Shown in pieces: positions 23,159 through 33,760 of a stretch of DNA of 64,000 nt. Below the pieces are notes generated by a model. It searched no databases. It worked only from the letters and a program-made list of their open reading frames with translations, and was not told the DNA's origin. Position 1 is the first letter of the stretch, and every line of letters starts with the position of its first letter. The position numbers and the translations under genes were made by a program. Source of the DNA: Mycoplasmataceae bacterium (GTDB lineage: Bacteria > Bacillota_I > Bacilli_A > Mycoplasmatales > Mycoplasmoidaceae); the NCBI GenBank assembly GCA_020024755.1, contig JAHHTH010000003.1, positions 186,001-250,000 on the forward strand. Reading direction: 5' to 3'.

Positions 23159-24390
23159 TTTTCTTCTTTTTTAACTTTAGCTAATCAACTATTCAATTTT
23201 GCTTCATGTTCCGCTTCTAGGTTGGGCATATAGTATCTCTTGTCTTTTAGTGCAGTAGGAAGGTATTGTTGTTTAACTCAATTATTTTTGAAATCATGTG
23301 GATAAGCATATCCTGTTACTCCTAATTTAATTGAAGAAGCGTAGTGACTATCCCAAAGATGTTTTGGGATAGGATATTCTTTACCTGTTTCTAAATCTTC
23401 TAGTGCAGAGAAAATAGCATTAGTAGAAGAATTAGATTTTGGTGACAAAGCCATTTGAATAACTAAATTACCTAAGATGTGAATACATTCAGGAAATCCT
23501 AAACGATAAGCTGATTCAATCCCATTAGAAACTCTTAAACAAAGATTAGGATTAGCTAAACCGATATCTTCATATGCACAAGCTAACATCCTTCTTGAAA
23601 TATCATCCATTGCTTGAATTTTAATTAACCTAGCTAGATAATGTAAACTAGCATCTACATCACTACCTCTTAATGATTTATGAAAAGCAGATTTTAAATT
23701 ATGTAATTCATCACCATAATGTGATCCTAAGATTACTGGATTTTGAATTATATCAATTAAAATTGCTCTAGTTATAGTTTCACCTGGATAAAGATTAATT
23801 AAAAGATCTAGAGCATTTAAAGCTGATCTAATATCACCGTTACAATGCAAAGCTATCTTGTATAGTAATTCATCACTAATATCAATTTCTAAGTTATGCT
23901 TATTAATTAAATCTCTAAGACCAACAGAAAGCTCATCCGGACTAACTGATTTTAACTCAAGGATTTGACATCTACTTCTTACAGCAGGATTTATCACAAA
24001 GTACGGATTTTCAGTAGTTGAAGCAAAGATAAAGATTTTATTAGTTTCTAAAAGTGGTAACAGAATATCTTGTTTATCTTTGTTTAATCTATGAATTTCT
24101 TCTAAGATAATTACAAACCTATCATGCATTTTTGCTTCAGCTAAGATTGTGTTTAGTTTGTCTTTGTTATCAATTGTTGCATTAAAAGTCATGTGAGGAA
24201 CTTTTAAATCTTTAGCAAGACATTGTGCGAAGGTGGATTTACCAGTTCCAGGAGGGCCATAGAAAATAGTAGAGAAGACATAGTTTCTCTCAATCATTTT
24301 ATTGATAACACCATTATCTTTAGTTAGGTGTGTTTGTCCAACAATATCCTTAACACTAGTTGGTCTAATTCTACTAGCAAGATTTTTCAT
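23155..24390 (-). CDS. rarA: RarA/MgsA AAA+ ATPase
   Basis: The 411-residue product matches replication-associated recombination protein RarA (MgsA), a clamp-loader relative that acts at stalled forks. Walker A is GPPGTGKS (about 45-52). Walker B reads VIILEEIHR where the family usually has DEIHR. Sensor 1 and the arginine finger region (ASTTENP, RSRC) and the C-terminal tetramerisation part (SYRLGFPE, ALEDLETG) are intact. It starts 2 bp after pncB ends and is co-transcribed with it, although no functional link is obvious. Confidence 0.9.
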
Positions 24391-24392
24391 TA

Positions 24393-25457
24393 CTATTTAA
24401 ACACCTTCATTCCTTTAGTAGAAATATATGATCTACCTTCCTTAGATTGTTTAGTGTGATTTAATTCAACAAGGTCTGCAGTAAAGTGTAGGTTAAGTTT
24501 AGTTAGTGCACTACCAATACCATAATAATCAACTGGAGTTTTTAATTTCTTGAAGTCTTGGATTTTGTGTAGTGAGTTACTACTTGAACAAATGATCTTA
24601 ATATGTTTACCATTATTTTTGTCTAATCAATTTCTAGTTAGAGAAATCAGTTTGTGACTAGAACCATAATCATCCTTAGTGTGTTTTATTTTTTGGATAG
24701 ATTTATCAATCATGTTTTTGCTTGTATCAATTCTGATTGCATCAATATGTTTGAAATAAGGTTTAAGTTGTTGTAATGTATTGATTGTGTCATTATCATA
24801 ATCTACAAGCATTGTAACTTCATTTGGGTAGTATTTTGTATAGGCTTCATATGTTTTAACAATATCACCATTAAACTGTTGAATTAAAGCGTGAGGAATT
24901 GTCCCAACTACATGTACATTAGATTTATCTTCAATAAATTCAATATGAGCTTTATTTGAGAATAGTCTAATACCACCTACATAAGCAGCATACCCATCAT
25001 AAGGTAAAATATGATAATCATCACTTCTATCACCCATAAACATTAATTGTTCTGGTTTAAGGTATTTCAAAAAATTTCAACAATTAGTAGCTACACTAGA
25101 ACGACGAGCTAATACTCCATCAATAATGTTTTCAAGATTACAAATATATTGGTAAGGACCATTGATACTTAAAACACATTGTCCTGGCTTTATGATTGTT
25201 CCGTCAGGTAGATAATGTATTGTTAATTGTTGTAATTGTTTTTTAGATAGTTTCGCTTTAATGATTTCTAATGATTCATTTACACCACAAACCATATAAG
25301 GTTCTGGGTGAAAACATTTAAATTGAATAGTAGTATTTTGGCAAGGCAATTCTTTAGAAATAATGTTAGTTGTTTTGATGAAATAACTAGTTGTATAAAA
25401 GTCTGATTTAATTAACTTCTTGTCAACAAATTTAGGATGACTATTTTTTCTTGTCAT
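24393..25457 (-). CDS. pncB: nicotinate phosphoribosyltransferase
   Basis: The 354-residue product makes nicotinate mononucleotide from nicotinate and PRPP, the entry to NAD salvage. Visible family features are SDFYTTSYF near the N-terminus, RRSSVATNCW (about residue 120-129), FMGDRSDD, YVGGIRLFSN and VVGTIPHAL, and the phosphate-binding part with IRIDT. I chose ATG 25457 because the upstream residues in this frame belong to the preceding gene, which overlaps it by 17 bp. It lies in an operon with the upstream membrane protein and rarA. Confidence 0.85.
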
Positions 25458-25878
25458 TTTTACTAACACTCTTTCCTTCAAGATATTGTGATACTTGAGC
25501 AATGTAGAAATTATAAGAAATACCCAAGTACACAAAATAAACACCAACAACAATAATAAAGAATAAGTTTGATCAACTATATTCTATTAAACTACTCGCA
25601 ATGATAACAAGGATGATAAATAATGGATAAGAGATGTGCAGATAGATTCTTTTATCTGATCAATCTCATTCCAAATTCTTTAGTGACATAAAAGTATTTC
25701 ATCCCATTAGGACAATTACAACTAATAAAAGTGGAAACACTAAACCAAAGGTTAGTGGTACTTTGTATTGAAAATAAAAAATATCAATAATCAATCCTAC
25801 CATAGCTAGTAAACTAAATAGAATTGCAAATGATATATTATTTCTTTGAAATAAGTTAGATTTTTGTTCTTTTTGCAT
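25441..25878 (-). CDS. small four-helix membrane protein
   Basis: The 145-residue product has four hydrophobic segments (about residues 15-36, 40-64, 78-102 and 106-128) separated by short loops, and ends in a Lys-rich tail. No family is recognised. It overlaps the start of pncB by 17 bp, so it is translationally coupled. Transport or a structural role for the pncB pathway is only a guess. Confidence 0.7.
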
Positions 25879-25940
25879 ATTATCATTATATGCAAAATGA
25901 GCTTAATTATTCCATTAATTATTTTTATAGTGGAATATCA

Positions 25941-25946
25941 TATAAT
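25941..25946 (+). promoter_or_regulatory. -10 box of smpB, probably leaderless mRNA
   Basis: TATAAT ends 8 bp before the smpB ATG, the same spacing as at 827-841, and no ribosome site fits between. Confidence 0.6.
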
Positions 25947-25954
25947 ATTAGTGT

Positions 25955-26389
25955 ATGAAACTCATAGCTAGTAATAAAAATGCACATAGATTGTATGAAA
26001 TTATAGAAACATATGAAGCAGGATTAGTATTAGTTGGATGTGAAGTAAAATCTATTTCACGTGCTAACTGTTCTATTAATGAAGCGTATGTAACTTTTAG
26101 TAATGGTGAAGCCTTTATTTTAAATATGCATGTGGCACCATTTTTTGAAGGTAATATGCACAATGTAGATCCATATAGAACTAGAAAATTATTACTGAAT
26201 AAAAATGAAATTATTAAGATGTCTTTTGAAGTTAAAAAAGATAGATTAACTTGTATTCCTACAAAAATTTATTGATCTAAAGGAAAGATTAAAATAGAAG
26301 TTGGTATAGCAAGAGGAAAGAAACTTCATGATAAGCGTGAAGACATGAAGAAAAAAGATGCTCAACGTGAAATGAGAAGTTCTTATTAG
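25955..26389 (+). CDS. smpB: tmRNA-binding protein SmpB
   Basis: The 144-residue product is the partner of tmRNA in rescuing stalled ribosomes. The family motifs are clear: ASNKNAHRLYEI, EAGLVLVGCEVKSI, PYRTRKLLLNKNEI, and the basic C-terminal tail ARGKKLHDKREDMKKKDAQRE that enters the mRNA channel. Length is normal. No tmRNA gene is seen nearby. Its promoter implies a leaderless message. The end overlaps the converging Nudix-like gene by 4 bp. Confidence 0.95.
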
Positions 26390-26922
26390 TCATTTATTTT
26401 CAAAAACAAATTATATGCAATTAATAAACTAACAAGAACAGTTTGGTTGTTGATAATATTTTTTAAGTCATCATGTGATGTTCATTTAGTTTCTGATATT
26501 GATTCTAAATAAGAACCATCACCACTAATTGCTTCTTGTTCAAGGTTAGTTACATCAATAATGTACACATGTGTAGTTTCACTCATTTGTGTAGAACTAA
26601 TAAATGATTTATGAGCTTTTATTCTATTGTTATCATTTAATTTAATTCCACCTTCTTCATATAACTCACTTTTAACTGCAGCAATTAAATCTGTTTGATC
26701 TCATAAACTACCAGTTATGCAACAGGGCATAAGTTTATGTTCTCTAACACTTGTAGCAGGTAATAGTTGTCATCTAATAAGGAACTCATAGTCATTATCT
26801 ACTAATCTATATGCTAGTACTGCTATACTATCTTTACCTCTACGTTCTGCATAAATAAAATGATCTTCAGTTTCAAAGACATTCATTCATTTGTGTTCAA
26901 ATATTTTATTGTTTTTTGACAT
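26386..26922 (-). CDS. Nudix-like hydrolase with altered Nudix box
   Basis: The 178-residue product aligns with the Nudix fold: GSLWDQTDLIAAVKSELYEEGG has the spacing of G-x5-E-x7-R-E-x2-E-E-x-G, but the first Glu is Thr and the Arg is Ser. The metal-binding E-x2-EE core is kept. ADP-ribose or nucleoside-diphosphate hydrolases have this form. The substitutions could lower or change activity. The ATG at 26922 has no strong ribosome site. It converges on smpB. Confidence 0.65.
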
Positions 26923-26949
26923 ATGTAATAATTATGACACTTTATAAGA

Positions 26950-28206
26950 TTAAGGTCTTAATAAAGTGTGAGGAATGATTAATACATCGTCTTTAATGCC
27001 TACTGTAGGACCTGTGCAAATTATCATTTTAAAAGTAGGATCTTTTTCTCTTCCTTCCATTTTCATTGTTTGGATAACATGGTTTAATCTTTCAGTAGAA
27101 CCTAGTGCAGAACTATATGATAATTTTATTTCAATAGCAGCTCATCTGCCATCATTCATTTCCAAGATAGCATCTATTTCATTCCCTTTTTCATCTCTGT
27201 AGAAATATAATTTAGCTCCTAGTGCAATTGCATATGTTGACAAATCCTTCATAACTTGGTTTTCAAATATAAATCCTAAACTATTAGCATCTTTACTAAA
27301 ATCCGATTCAGATGTAACTTCAAGAATATTGCATATTAGAGATGTATCACACATATAAGTCTTTGGTGTAGTTCTAATTTTGTATTTTGATCTTATATTA
27401 TCATTGCCTCAAACGTCAACATTAAATAACATTTGAGAATCATACATTACTTGCACATATTTCAAAAAGGTTGATTTTGAAGAAAATTCAGTTACATCTT
27501 TTCAAGCACTATCTAGTGATATTTGTGTTCCGATTCTTCTAGTGATAGATCTCATTATTTTTTTAAATGTATTTGGCACAACTCTTAAATTAGATTCTTT
27601 TATACCTTCAAGATGAATAATTGACTCTACGTAGTTTTCGCTAATATGTTTTGCATCTTTCAATTCTTTATCAAAAATAATAGGTCAACCACCATTTATC
27701 AAAAAATTGAGTACTTGAGAAAAATCAACATTTGAAGAAATTGTTTTATCAATTGGTTTTTTATTAAATAAGTCTTTTAATGAAATTGAATTAACTTCAT
27801 TTAAATCTAACATTTCTGCAAAAGTTAATGTTCCTAATCTAATTTGATCAATTCTTCCAGCTCCAGTATGAAAGACTTCTTTAGTTTGAAGTGGAGATGA
27901 TGAACCAGTCAATATAAACATTCCTTGATTGTCTTTAGTTGAATCTATTTTAACTCTAACATTGTCTCATACTCTAGGACATAATTGTCATTCGTCAATT
28001 AGTTTTGGATATGGGCCATTTAATACATATTCACTATTAGCAATGTAGAAATCAATAGAACTTATATCATTAAAAATAAATGATGATTTGCTACATAAGT
28101 TTGCTAAAAATGTCTTACCACAATATTTTGGCCCAGATATCAATACTGCACCAAATAAATCTAACTTTTTTTGCAATGGTTGTTCTAATATTCTTTTAAT
28201 TATCAT
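26950..28206 (-). CDS. DUF4143-type AAA ATPase, copy 1
   Basis: The 418-residue product belongs to the widespread AAA_14 plus DUF4143 ATPases, whose function is unknown. The P-loop SGPKYCGKT lies at about 25-33, the sensor region is FILTGSSS (about 104), and the C-terminal nuclease-like DUF4143 part has FENQVMKDL and FYRDEKGNEIDAIL, in which D/E and the following IEIK resemble a PD-(D/E)xK site. A second copy (37123-38388) is clearly homologous. Two 23-bp tandem repeats lie right upstream. Confidence 0.85.
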
Positions 28207-28236
28207 ATTAATATTTTATATTAAAAATGCCAAGTT

Positions 28237-28302
28237 AGTAAAAAAAAGCAATAAAAAATAGTAAAAAAAAGCAATAGAAAATAGTAAATAAAAGCAAAAA
28301 AT
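28237..28302. repeat. 23-bp tandem repeat, about 2.9 units
   Basis: Units begin AGTAAAAAAAAGCAAT at 28237, 28260 and 28283. It lies just upstream of the DUF4143 gene. Confidence 0.85.
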
Positions 28303-28394
28303 GTACTTATTTTTGGTATTTTGTCGTACTTATTTTTGGTATTTTGTCGTACTTATTTTTGGTATTTTGTTGTACTTATTTTTGGTATTTTGAG
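28303..28394. repeat. 23-bp tandem repeat, 4 units
   Basis: Units of the form GTACTTATTTTTGGTATTTT plus 3 bp start at 28303, 28326, 28349 and 28372, almost without change. The repeat number could vary by slippage and alter the promoter of the ATPase gene. Confidence 0.9.
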
Positions 28395-28715
28395 GCACGT
28401 GTAGTAATTTTTAGAGAAACTCTTCTAGCTAAGAACTAAGCTTTTAATTGGGATTAGCAATTTATTTATATCATTTATTTTGGAAAGAAGAGTCGAGATA
28501 CGAAGTGTTAAAGAAGGAACATTAAAACTATTGATTATTATTTTATTTACATTCAATCTGTAAAAGATCTAAATTGGTTATTACGAATTCACAAGAATCA
28601 ATAAAGTTAATAAATGATGTATATGTAATTCCCCACACATTAATAAGACCATAGAATAATAAATCCTAGCCGGAAAGGCTAGGATTATTGTTGTATTTTT
28701 TAGATTGAAGATTAA
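28395..28715. other. intergenic region
   Basis: I see no gene. It contains the terminator at 28662-28686 and a region of mixed sequence with no repeated motif. Confidence 0.4.
28662..28686 (-). terminator. terminator of the nusA-infB operon
   Basis: AATCCTAGCC pairs with GGCTAGGATT; on the minus strand the stem is followed by TATTATTCT. It lies 30 bp beyond the last minus-strand gene. Confidence 0.7.
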
Positions 28716-29162
28716 TTATTCAATATCATCGTATTCATTTTTAGTAGAACCACTTTGAGCTTGAGCATCTTGCATTTGTTCTAGTAAATCCATAAATTCT
28801 TCAGCTGCTTCTAATGAGTTGTAAGCTTCACCAGCTTCTTCTCATCTAACAATCTTTTTCTTTTTAGGGAAAATTCCTCTTAGTTCTTCTTTGTGTTCAA
28901 CATAATATTGATATTGTTCTGCATGTACTTGTTGGTCATACATTGCTTGTTGTGCAGAAGTTTGTAAGAATTGATCATAATAATTTGCATATGCATTAGC
29001 ATCATATCCTTGTTCATAGTTTTCAACTTGGGTTGCACTATATTCCATAGATTGACCACCATAGTAATCATCATATTGACCACCTTGTTGATAGTCTTGT
29101 TGAGCATATTCTTGGTTTTGGTCTACATATTGTTGATTTTGATCATCGTAATTATTTGACAT
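28716..29162 (-). CDS. Gln/Tyr/Asp-rich low-complexity protein
   Basis: The 148-residue product has a first half made almost wholly of Gln, Tyr, Asp, Asn, Gly and Ala (for example QQDYQQGGQYDDYYGG), a composition typical of prion-like disordered segments. A basic patch FPKKKKIVRW follows at about 98-107, then an acidic helical end with EEFMDLLEQMQDAQ. There is no membrane helix. It is last in the operon after a membrane protein. The function is unknown; RNA binding or a scaffold role is possible. Confidence 0.75.
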
Positions 29163-29180
29163 AATTAATACCTACATAAA

Positions 29181-29720
29181 TTATAACATTGATAACATTA
29201 TTTCAAATGCTTGTGTAGTAGCTCCTGTGTTAGCATCACCTTCTGAACCACTAGTATCTTCAGCTGGTGGTAATCCGACTGGATCTCAGATACAACTTCT
29301 AATTAATAATATTAAAGCTATTAATGATAATAGAACAGCTACCATCACCATAAATCACATAAATAAATGGAAGAATTTAGATTTAGTAACCTGGTTAATA
29401 CCAATCATTCAAGTTGCTAAACCACAAATGAATGGTGTACAGAAACATGCAATAGCAGCATAACATAAATAAGTTGCTGGATACATTAAATCAGAGTGAC
29501 GATAGATTTTGAAGTTAAAGTCTTTTCAATAGTTAGCATCAGTTGTATCAGGTGAATAACCAGAGAAAGGACCGTTGTTATATGATATACCCATAACAAT
29601 ACCAATAATGATTGAAGCAAAAATAATTGCAGCAAAAGATCTAAATCAAGATTTTTTATATCCCTTTTTAGAAGTTAAGAATTTTTCAGTAGCATCTGTT
29701 AGCTTAATCTTTTCTTTCAT
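29181..29720 (-). CDS. three-helix membrane protein
   Basis: The 179-residue product has hydrophobic segments at about residues 25-45, 78-104 and 115-140 and a Ser/Gly/Thr-rich C-terminus. It has no recognised domain. It begins 2 bp from the end of rbfA and is followed by the low-complexity gene, so it belongs to the tail of the nusA-infB operon. Co-expression with translation genes may simply reflect read-through. Confidence 0.7.
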
Positions 29721-29722
29721 AA

Positions 29723-30061
29723 TTATTTAATACTCTTTATAATTTTATCAATATTTTCCGCATATTGTATTGTTTTATCTTGTTTAAAGATAATTTTTGG
29801 AGTTTTATAGATATCTAGTGCTTCACACACTTTTGATCTAAATAGACCACTTATCTTGTTTAATTCTTCTACAATTTTGGCTTCATGGTCTCTGTCATAT
29901 GTATCTACAAAGACTTCACATTGGCTTAAATCATTAGTTAATTTAGCATAAGTAGCACGAGCCATCTTAGGGTATTTATTTTTTACTTCATAGGTAATTG
30001 TTTTATTAACAACATCTAAGATGATTGATTCATAACGCTTAATTTTAATTTGGTTAGCCAT
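29723..30061 (-). CDS. rbfA: ribosome-binding factor A
   Basis: The 112-residue product has the small KH-like fold of RbfA, which helps mature the 5' end of 16S rRNA in 30S subunits. Its position right after infB is the standard one, and its ATG overlaps the infB stop (TAATG). Length matches the family. Confidence 0.85.
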   Translation of the reverse strand: MANQIKIKRYESIILDVVNKTITYEVKNKYPKMARATYAKLTNDLSQCEVFVDTYDRDHEAKIVEELNKISGLFRSKVCEALDIYKTPKIIFKQDKTIQYAENIDKIIKSIK

Positions 30062-31917
30062 TATTGATGACCTCTTTCATCATATGACTTTTCAATTTCT
30101 CTAAAGATTTCAATGATGTCACCAGCTTTGATATCATTAAAGTTCTTAACTGTTAGACCACATTCTTTTCCTTCAGAAACTTCTTTAGCTTCATCCTTTT
30201 GTTGTTTTAATGAAGAAATTTCACTAGTATATAAAACCACACCATCACGGATTACTCTACATTTATCTTTTCTTGTTACCTTACCTGAAGTTACTTTACC
30301 ACCACAGATTGTTCCAACTTCAGAGTGTTTTCAAGTTTTGATAACTTCAAATTCTCCTACAATTTCTTCTTCATAAATAGGATCAAGAACACCCTTTAAC
30401 ATTGCTTCAAGTTCTTCTTTTAATTTATAGATAACATTAAATGTAAGAATATCTACTTTCATTGAGTTAGCTAAATCAACCACTTCTCTATTAGGTCTGA
30501 TATTAAAACCAATCATTAAACCTTTTGATGTTTGTGCTAATCTAACATCTGATTCTGTAATTCCACCAATAGATGCTTTTACAACAGTAATAGTAGCACC
30601 TTCAATATTAATCTTTTCAATCATTCCTTTGATGGCTTCTAATGAACCAGTTACATCTGCTCTAATTAAAACATTAAGGTTCTTTAATTCACCATTAGCA
30701 ATTTGTTCACGTAATGAAGAATTATTCATTGCATTAAACTTTTCTTCACGTTGTTTCTTTTCGTAAACTTTTTGAGCAATTGCTTTAGCTTGTTTTTCAT
30801 CAGTTAAACATAAGAATTTATCACCTGGAGTTGGAATGTGTTCCATCCCAATAATTCTTACTGCTTTAGCTGGTGGAGCTTCATTAACTTCTTTTTTATT
30901 TTCATCTTGAAGTAATCTAATCCGACCATAAGTTGATCCAACTACAACATAGTCTGTTTTTCTTAATGTACCATTTTGTACTAAAACAGTAGCAACTGGT
31001 CCAAATCCTTTATCAAGATTAGCTTCAATTACTGTACCGTAAGCTAATCTATTTGGGTTAGCTTTTAGGTTTTGGATATCTGATAATAAAACTACTGAAT
31101 CTAATAGGTTACTTAGTCCATCACCAGTAAGTGCAGAACCTTTAACAAAGATTGTATCTCCACCTCATTCTTCACTTAATACATTGTGTTCTGAAAGTTG
31201 GCTCATAACCTTATCTGGATCAGCTTCTGGCTTATCCATTTTATTAACAAAAACAATGATTGGAACTTTTGCAAATTTAGCATGTTCAATAGCTTCAATT
31301 GTTTGTGGTTTAACACCATCATCTGCAGCTACTACTAAGATAACTAAATCAGTTACATTTGCACCACGTGCTCTCATTTCACTAAAAGCTTCGTGCCCTG
31401 GTGTATCAATGAAAGTAATTAGGTTACCATTATGATCAATTTGGTATGCACCAATGTGTTGTGTAATTCCACCAGCTTCACCTGAAACTACTGATGATAA
31501 TCTAATCTTATCAATCAAGGAAGTTTTACCATGGTCTACGTGTCCCATTACTGTAACTACAGGTGGTCTTTTCTTTAAGTCAGATTCATCATCTTTAAAG
31601 TCAATATTTTCAAGTACATTTTCTTGAGATACTTCTTTTTCAATTTTAAAATCTAAATTATTTTCTAAACAAATTTCACCAATTTGTTCAATAGTAAGTA
31701 ATTCATTGATTGTAACTACTTTACCTTTAAGAAAAAAATACTTAATTAATTCAGTAGCAGGTTTATTAATCTTGCTAGCAAATTCACCAAGTGTAAGTGG
31801 AGAAGTGAATACAAATACTCCATTATGAACACCAGTATCAATTGTCTTTAATTGATCTTTAATATTTACTTGTTTTCTAGTATCATGTTTCTTTGGATTA
31901 TGTTTTTTATCTTTCAT
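30061..31917 (-). CDS. infB: translation initiation factor IF-2
   Basis: The 618-residue product is the GTPase that brings initiator tRNA to the ribosome. G-domain motifs are all present: GHVDHGKT (about 125-132), FIDTPGHEAF and NKMDKP. A short N-terminal IF2_N domain precedes it, as in other mycoplasmas, much shorter than in E. coli. Domain III/IV segments (NVLIRADVTGSLEAI, PIYEEE) are intact. The start follows AAGGAGGTGGG. It lies in the nusA-rnpM-infB-rbfA operon. Confidence 0.96.
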
Positions 31918-31935
31918 AATCCCACCTCCTTTTCT

Positions 31936-32178
31936 TTAATTATTTATTTGTGATAAAAAGTCAGTGATGTCATCTACTTGAAATCTTTTTTGCAAAAACT
32001 TCTTTTGGATCATCAATTCTATTGTAGCCTTATCTTTTGAAATATAATAGCCTCTCCCAGATAATTGATGTTTTTCATCTAATACTAATTTACCTTCATG
32101 CTTAACAAAACGATATAATTCATGTCTTGGATGTTTCTTTTTAGTGAACACACAAGTTCTATCATTTAACTTAATCAT
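31936..32178 (-). CDS. rnpM: YlxR/RnpM RNA-binding protein
   Basis: The 80-residue product has the YlxR (DUF448) signature RTCVFTKKKHPRHEL and GRGYYIS. In Bacillus this protein was shown to bind and modulate RNase P, hence RnpM. It begins exactly at the nusA stop (TAATG), in the standard operon position between nusA and infB. There is no L7Ae-like ribosomal gene beside it. Confidence 0.85.
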   Translation of the reverse strand: MIKLNDRTCVFTKKKHPRHELYRFVKHEGKLVLDEKHQLSGRGYYISKDKATIELMIQKKFLQKRFQVDDITDFLSQINN

Positions 32179-33629
32179 TATTCTTTATCTTCGTCGTCGT
32201 TTAAACCTGCGATTTCATCAGCAAATGCATCTGCTAAATCATCATTTTCAAATTCAACTTGTTCTTCATCTTCATCTTCATCTTCGAAGTCATCATAGTT
32301 AATTGGTTGTGTATTGATGTTTTGTACATTCGAATCTACATCAAGATTAATACCATATTTAGCTTCAATTTCTTCTTGTGATAAGTTATTCATAGCTTCT
32401 AGAATATCTTCATTGTTTGTTTTGTTGTTGATTGTCACTCTAGCTGGTTTAGCAAATGAACCATGAGATGGTTTAGATCATGTTCTATCTCCACGTGATC
32501 CTGACATAGTTTGTGCATTAAGTACTTCAGGACTATTGATTTGTTCATATTTAATACCATGTTCTTCAGCTTCTTCAACTGTATTGATATCAATACTACA
32601 ATTTACTAATTTTGAAATTAGTTTAATGTTGTTACCTTTTTTTCCAATAATTACTGGTAATAATTTTTCAGTAGTAATTAATGTAGCATAATCTTGTTCA
32701 CCTTCAGCTGTACCAACTGCATAGTTAATACCAACTAAATTGTTAGTACCACAAGCTGCTAATAATAATTCTTTCTTGTCTGGAGTATATCTTGTAACTT
32801 CAATTTTTTCTCCATTTAATAAATCACTAATAACTTTAATTTTAGAACCTCTATTACCAACTACTACAGCTGCTGGATCATAACTTGGATTATCAGTAGA
32901 GACAGCTAACTTAGTTTTAAAGCCAGCAATTCTTTCAATTAAATCAACTTTAATTTCTCCACTAGCAATTTCAGGAACTTCAATTTCTAATAGTTTTAAA
33001 ACAAACTTTGCATCAGCTCTTGATAAGATGATTGGTCATCCTTTAGATTGTTCTTTTACTTCTTTAATATAGAATTGGTATTTTTGACCAGGAATTAATT
33101 CTTCACCTGGGATAGATTCTGCTCTTGATAAGAATCCAATGTTACCATCACCTAATTCCACTGTGTAGAAACCTTTTGTTCTATCTTTCTTTTCAACTGT
33201 ACAATTAATTAATTCACCAACGTGAGGTGCTCATTTAACATAAACTTTTTGGTTGTTAATTTCTAAAAGTTTTTGTCTAAACACTTGCATGATTGTTAGA
33301 ATTTCGTGCTTTTGGAAAAAACTAAAAATATCAAATGGTTTTAAACATTCATCACCTACATTATATTTTCCATATTGTTTTGCTTCAGCTAATGGAATTT
33401 CTACGAAATCATCGTAGTCACCTTCTTTGATGTCATCTGAAATAACTTTAAGGTGTTGGTGTGCTTCTAGTTTTCCATTTTCCATATTAACTTTACAGTC
33501 AATAACTTGATCTGGGATTTGTTTGTTGTAAGCTCTTACAATGATTTCAACAAGGATTTCAGCAATTTTATCTTGTGAAACGTCATAAGTAGAAGCTAAG
33601 TTCTTTAATTCTTGAATAATTGGGTTCAT
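32178..33629 (-). CDS. nusA: transcription factor NusA
   Basis: The 483-residue product has the NusA order: N-terminal RNA polymerase-binding domain, S1 domain (about 135-200), and KH domains (for example VVVGNRGSKIKVI-like and KKGNNIKLI segments). It ends in a highly acidic tail of about 40 residues (DEDEDEEQ). It controls pausing and termination. The operon promoter and a hairpin lie just upstream. The usual rimP gene before nusA is missing here. Confidence 0.92.
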
Positions 33630-33650
33630 AATTTCTCCTTTTAACTTTCT

Positions 33651-33681
33651 AAAAAGAAACCAGAACCCGTTAAGGTTCTGG
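33651..33681 (-). terminator. hairpin in front of nusA: terminator or attenuator
   Basis: On the minus strand CCAGAACC pairs with GGTTCTGG, followed by TTTCTTTTT. It lies 22 bp before the nusA start and about 80 bp after manA ends. A possible TAGAAT -10 lies just upstream of the hairpin, so the nusA transcript itself may carry it as an attenuator. Confidence 0.7.
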
Positions 33682-33760
33682 CTTATGTCTATATTCTACA
33701 TTAATTAATTGAAAAATTAATAATATTTTTTACAACTTAGTCTACTTATTATTAATTCTA

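Noticed and set aside
28303..28394. Tandem repeats suggestive of a CRISPR array
   Set aside because: The 23-bp units follow each other without spacers and no cas gene is nearby.
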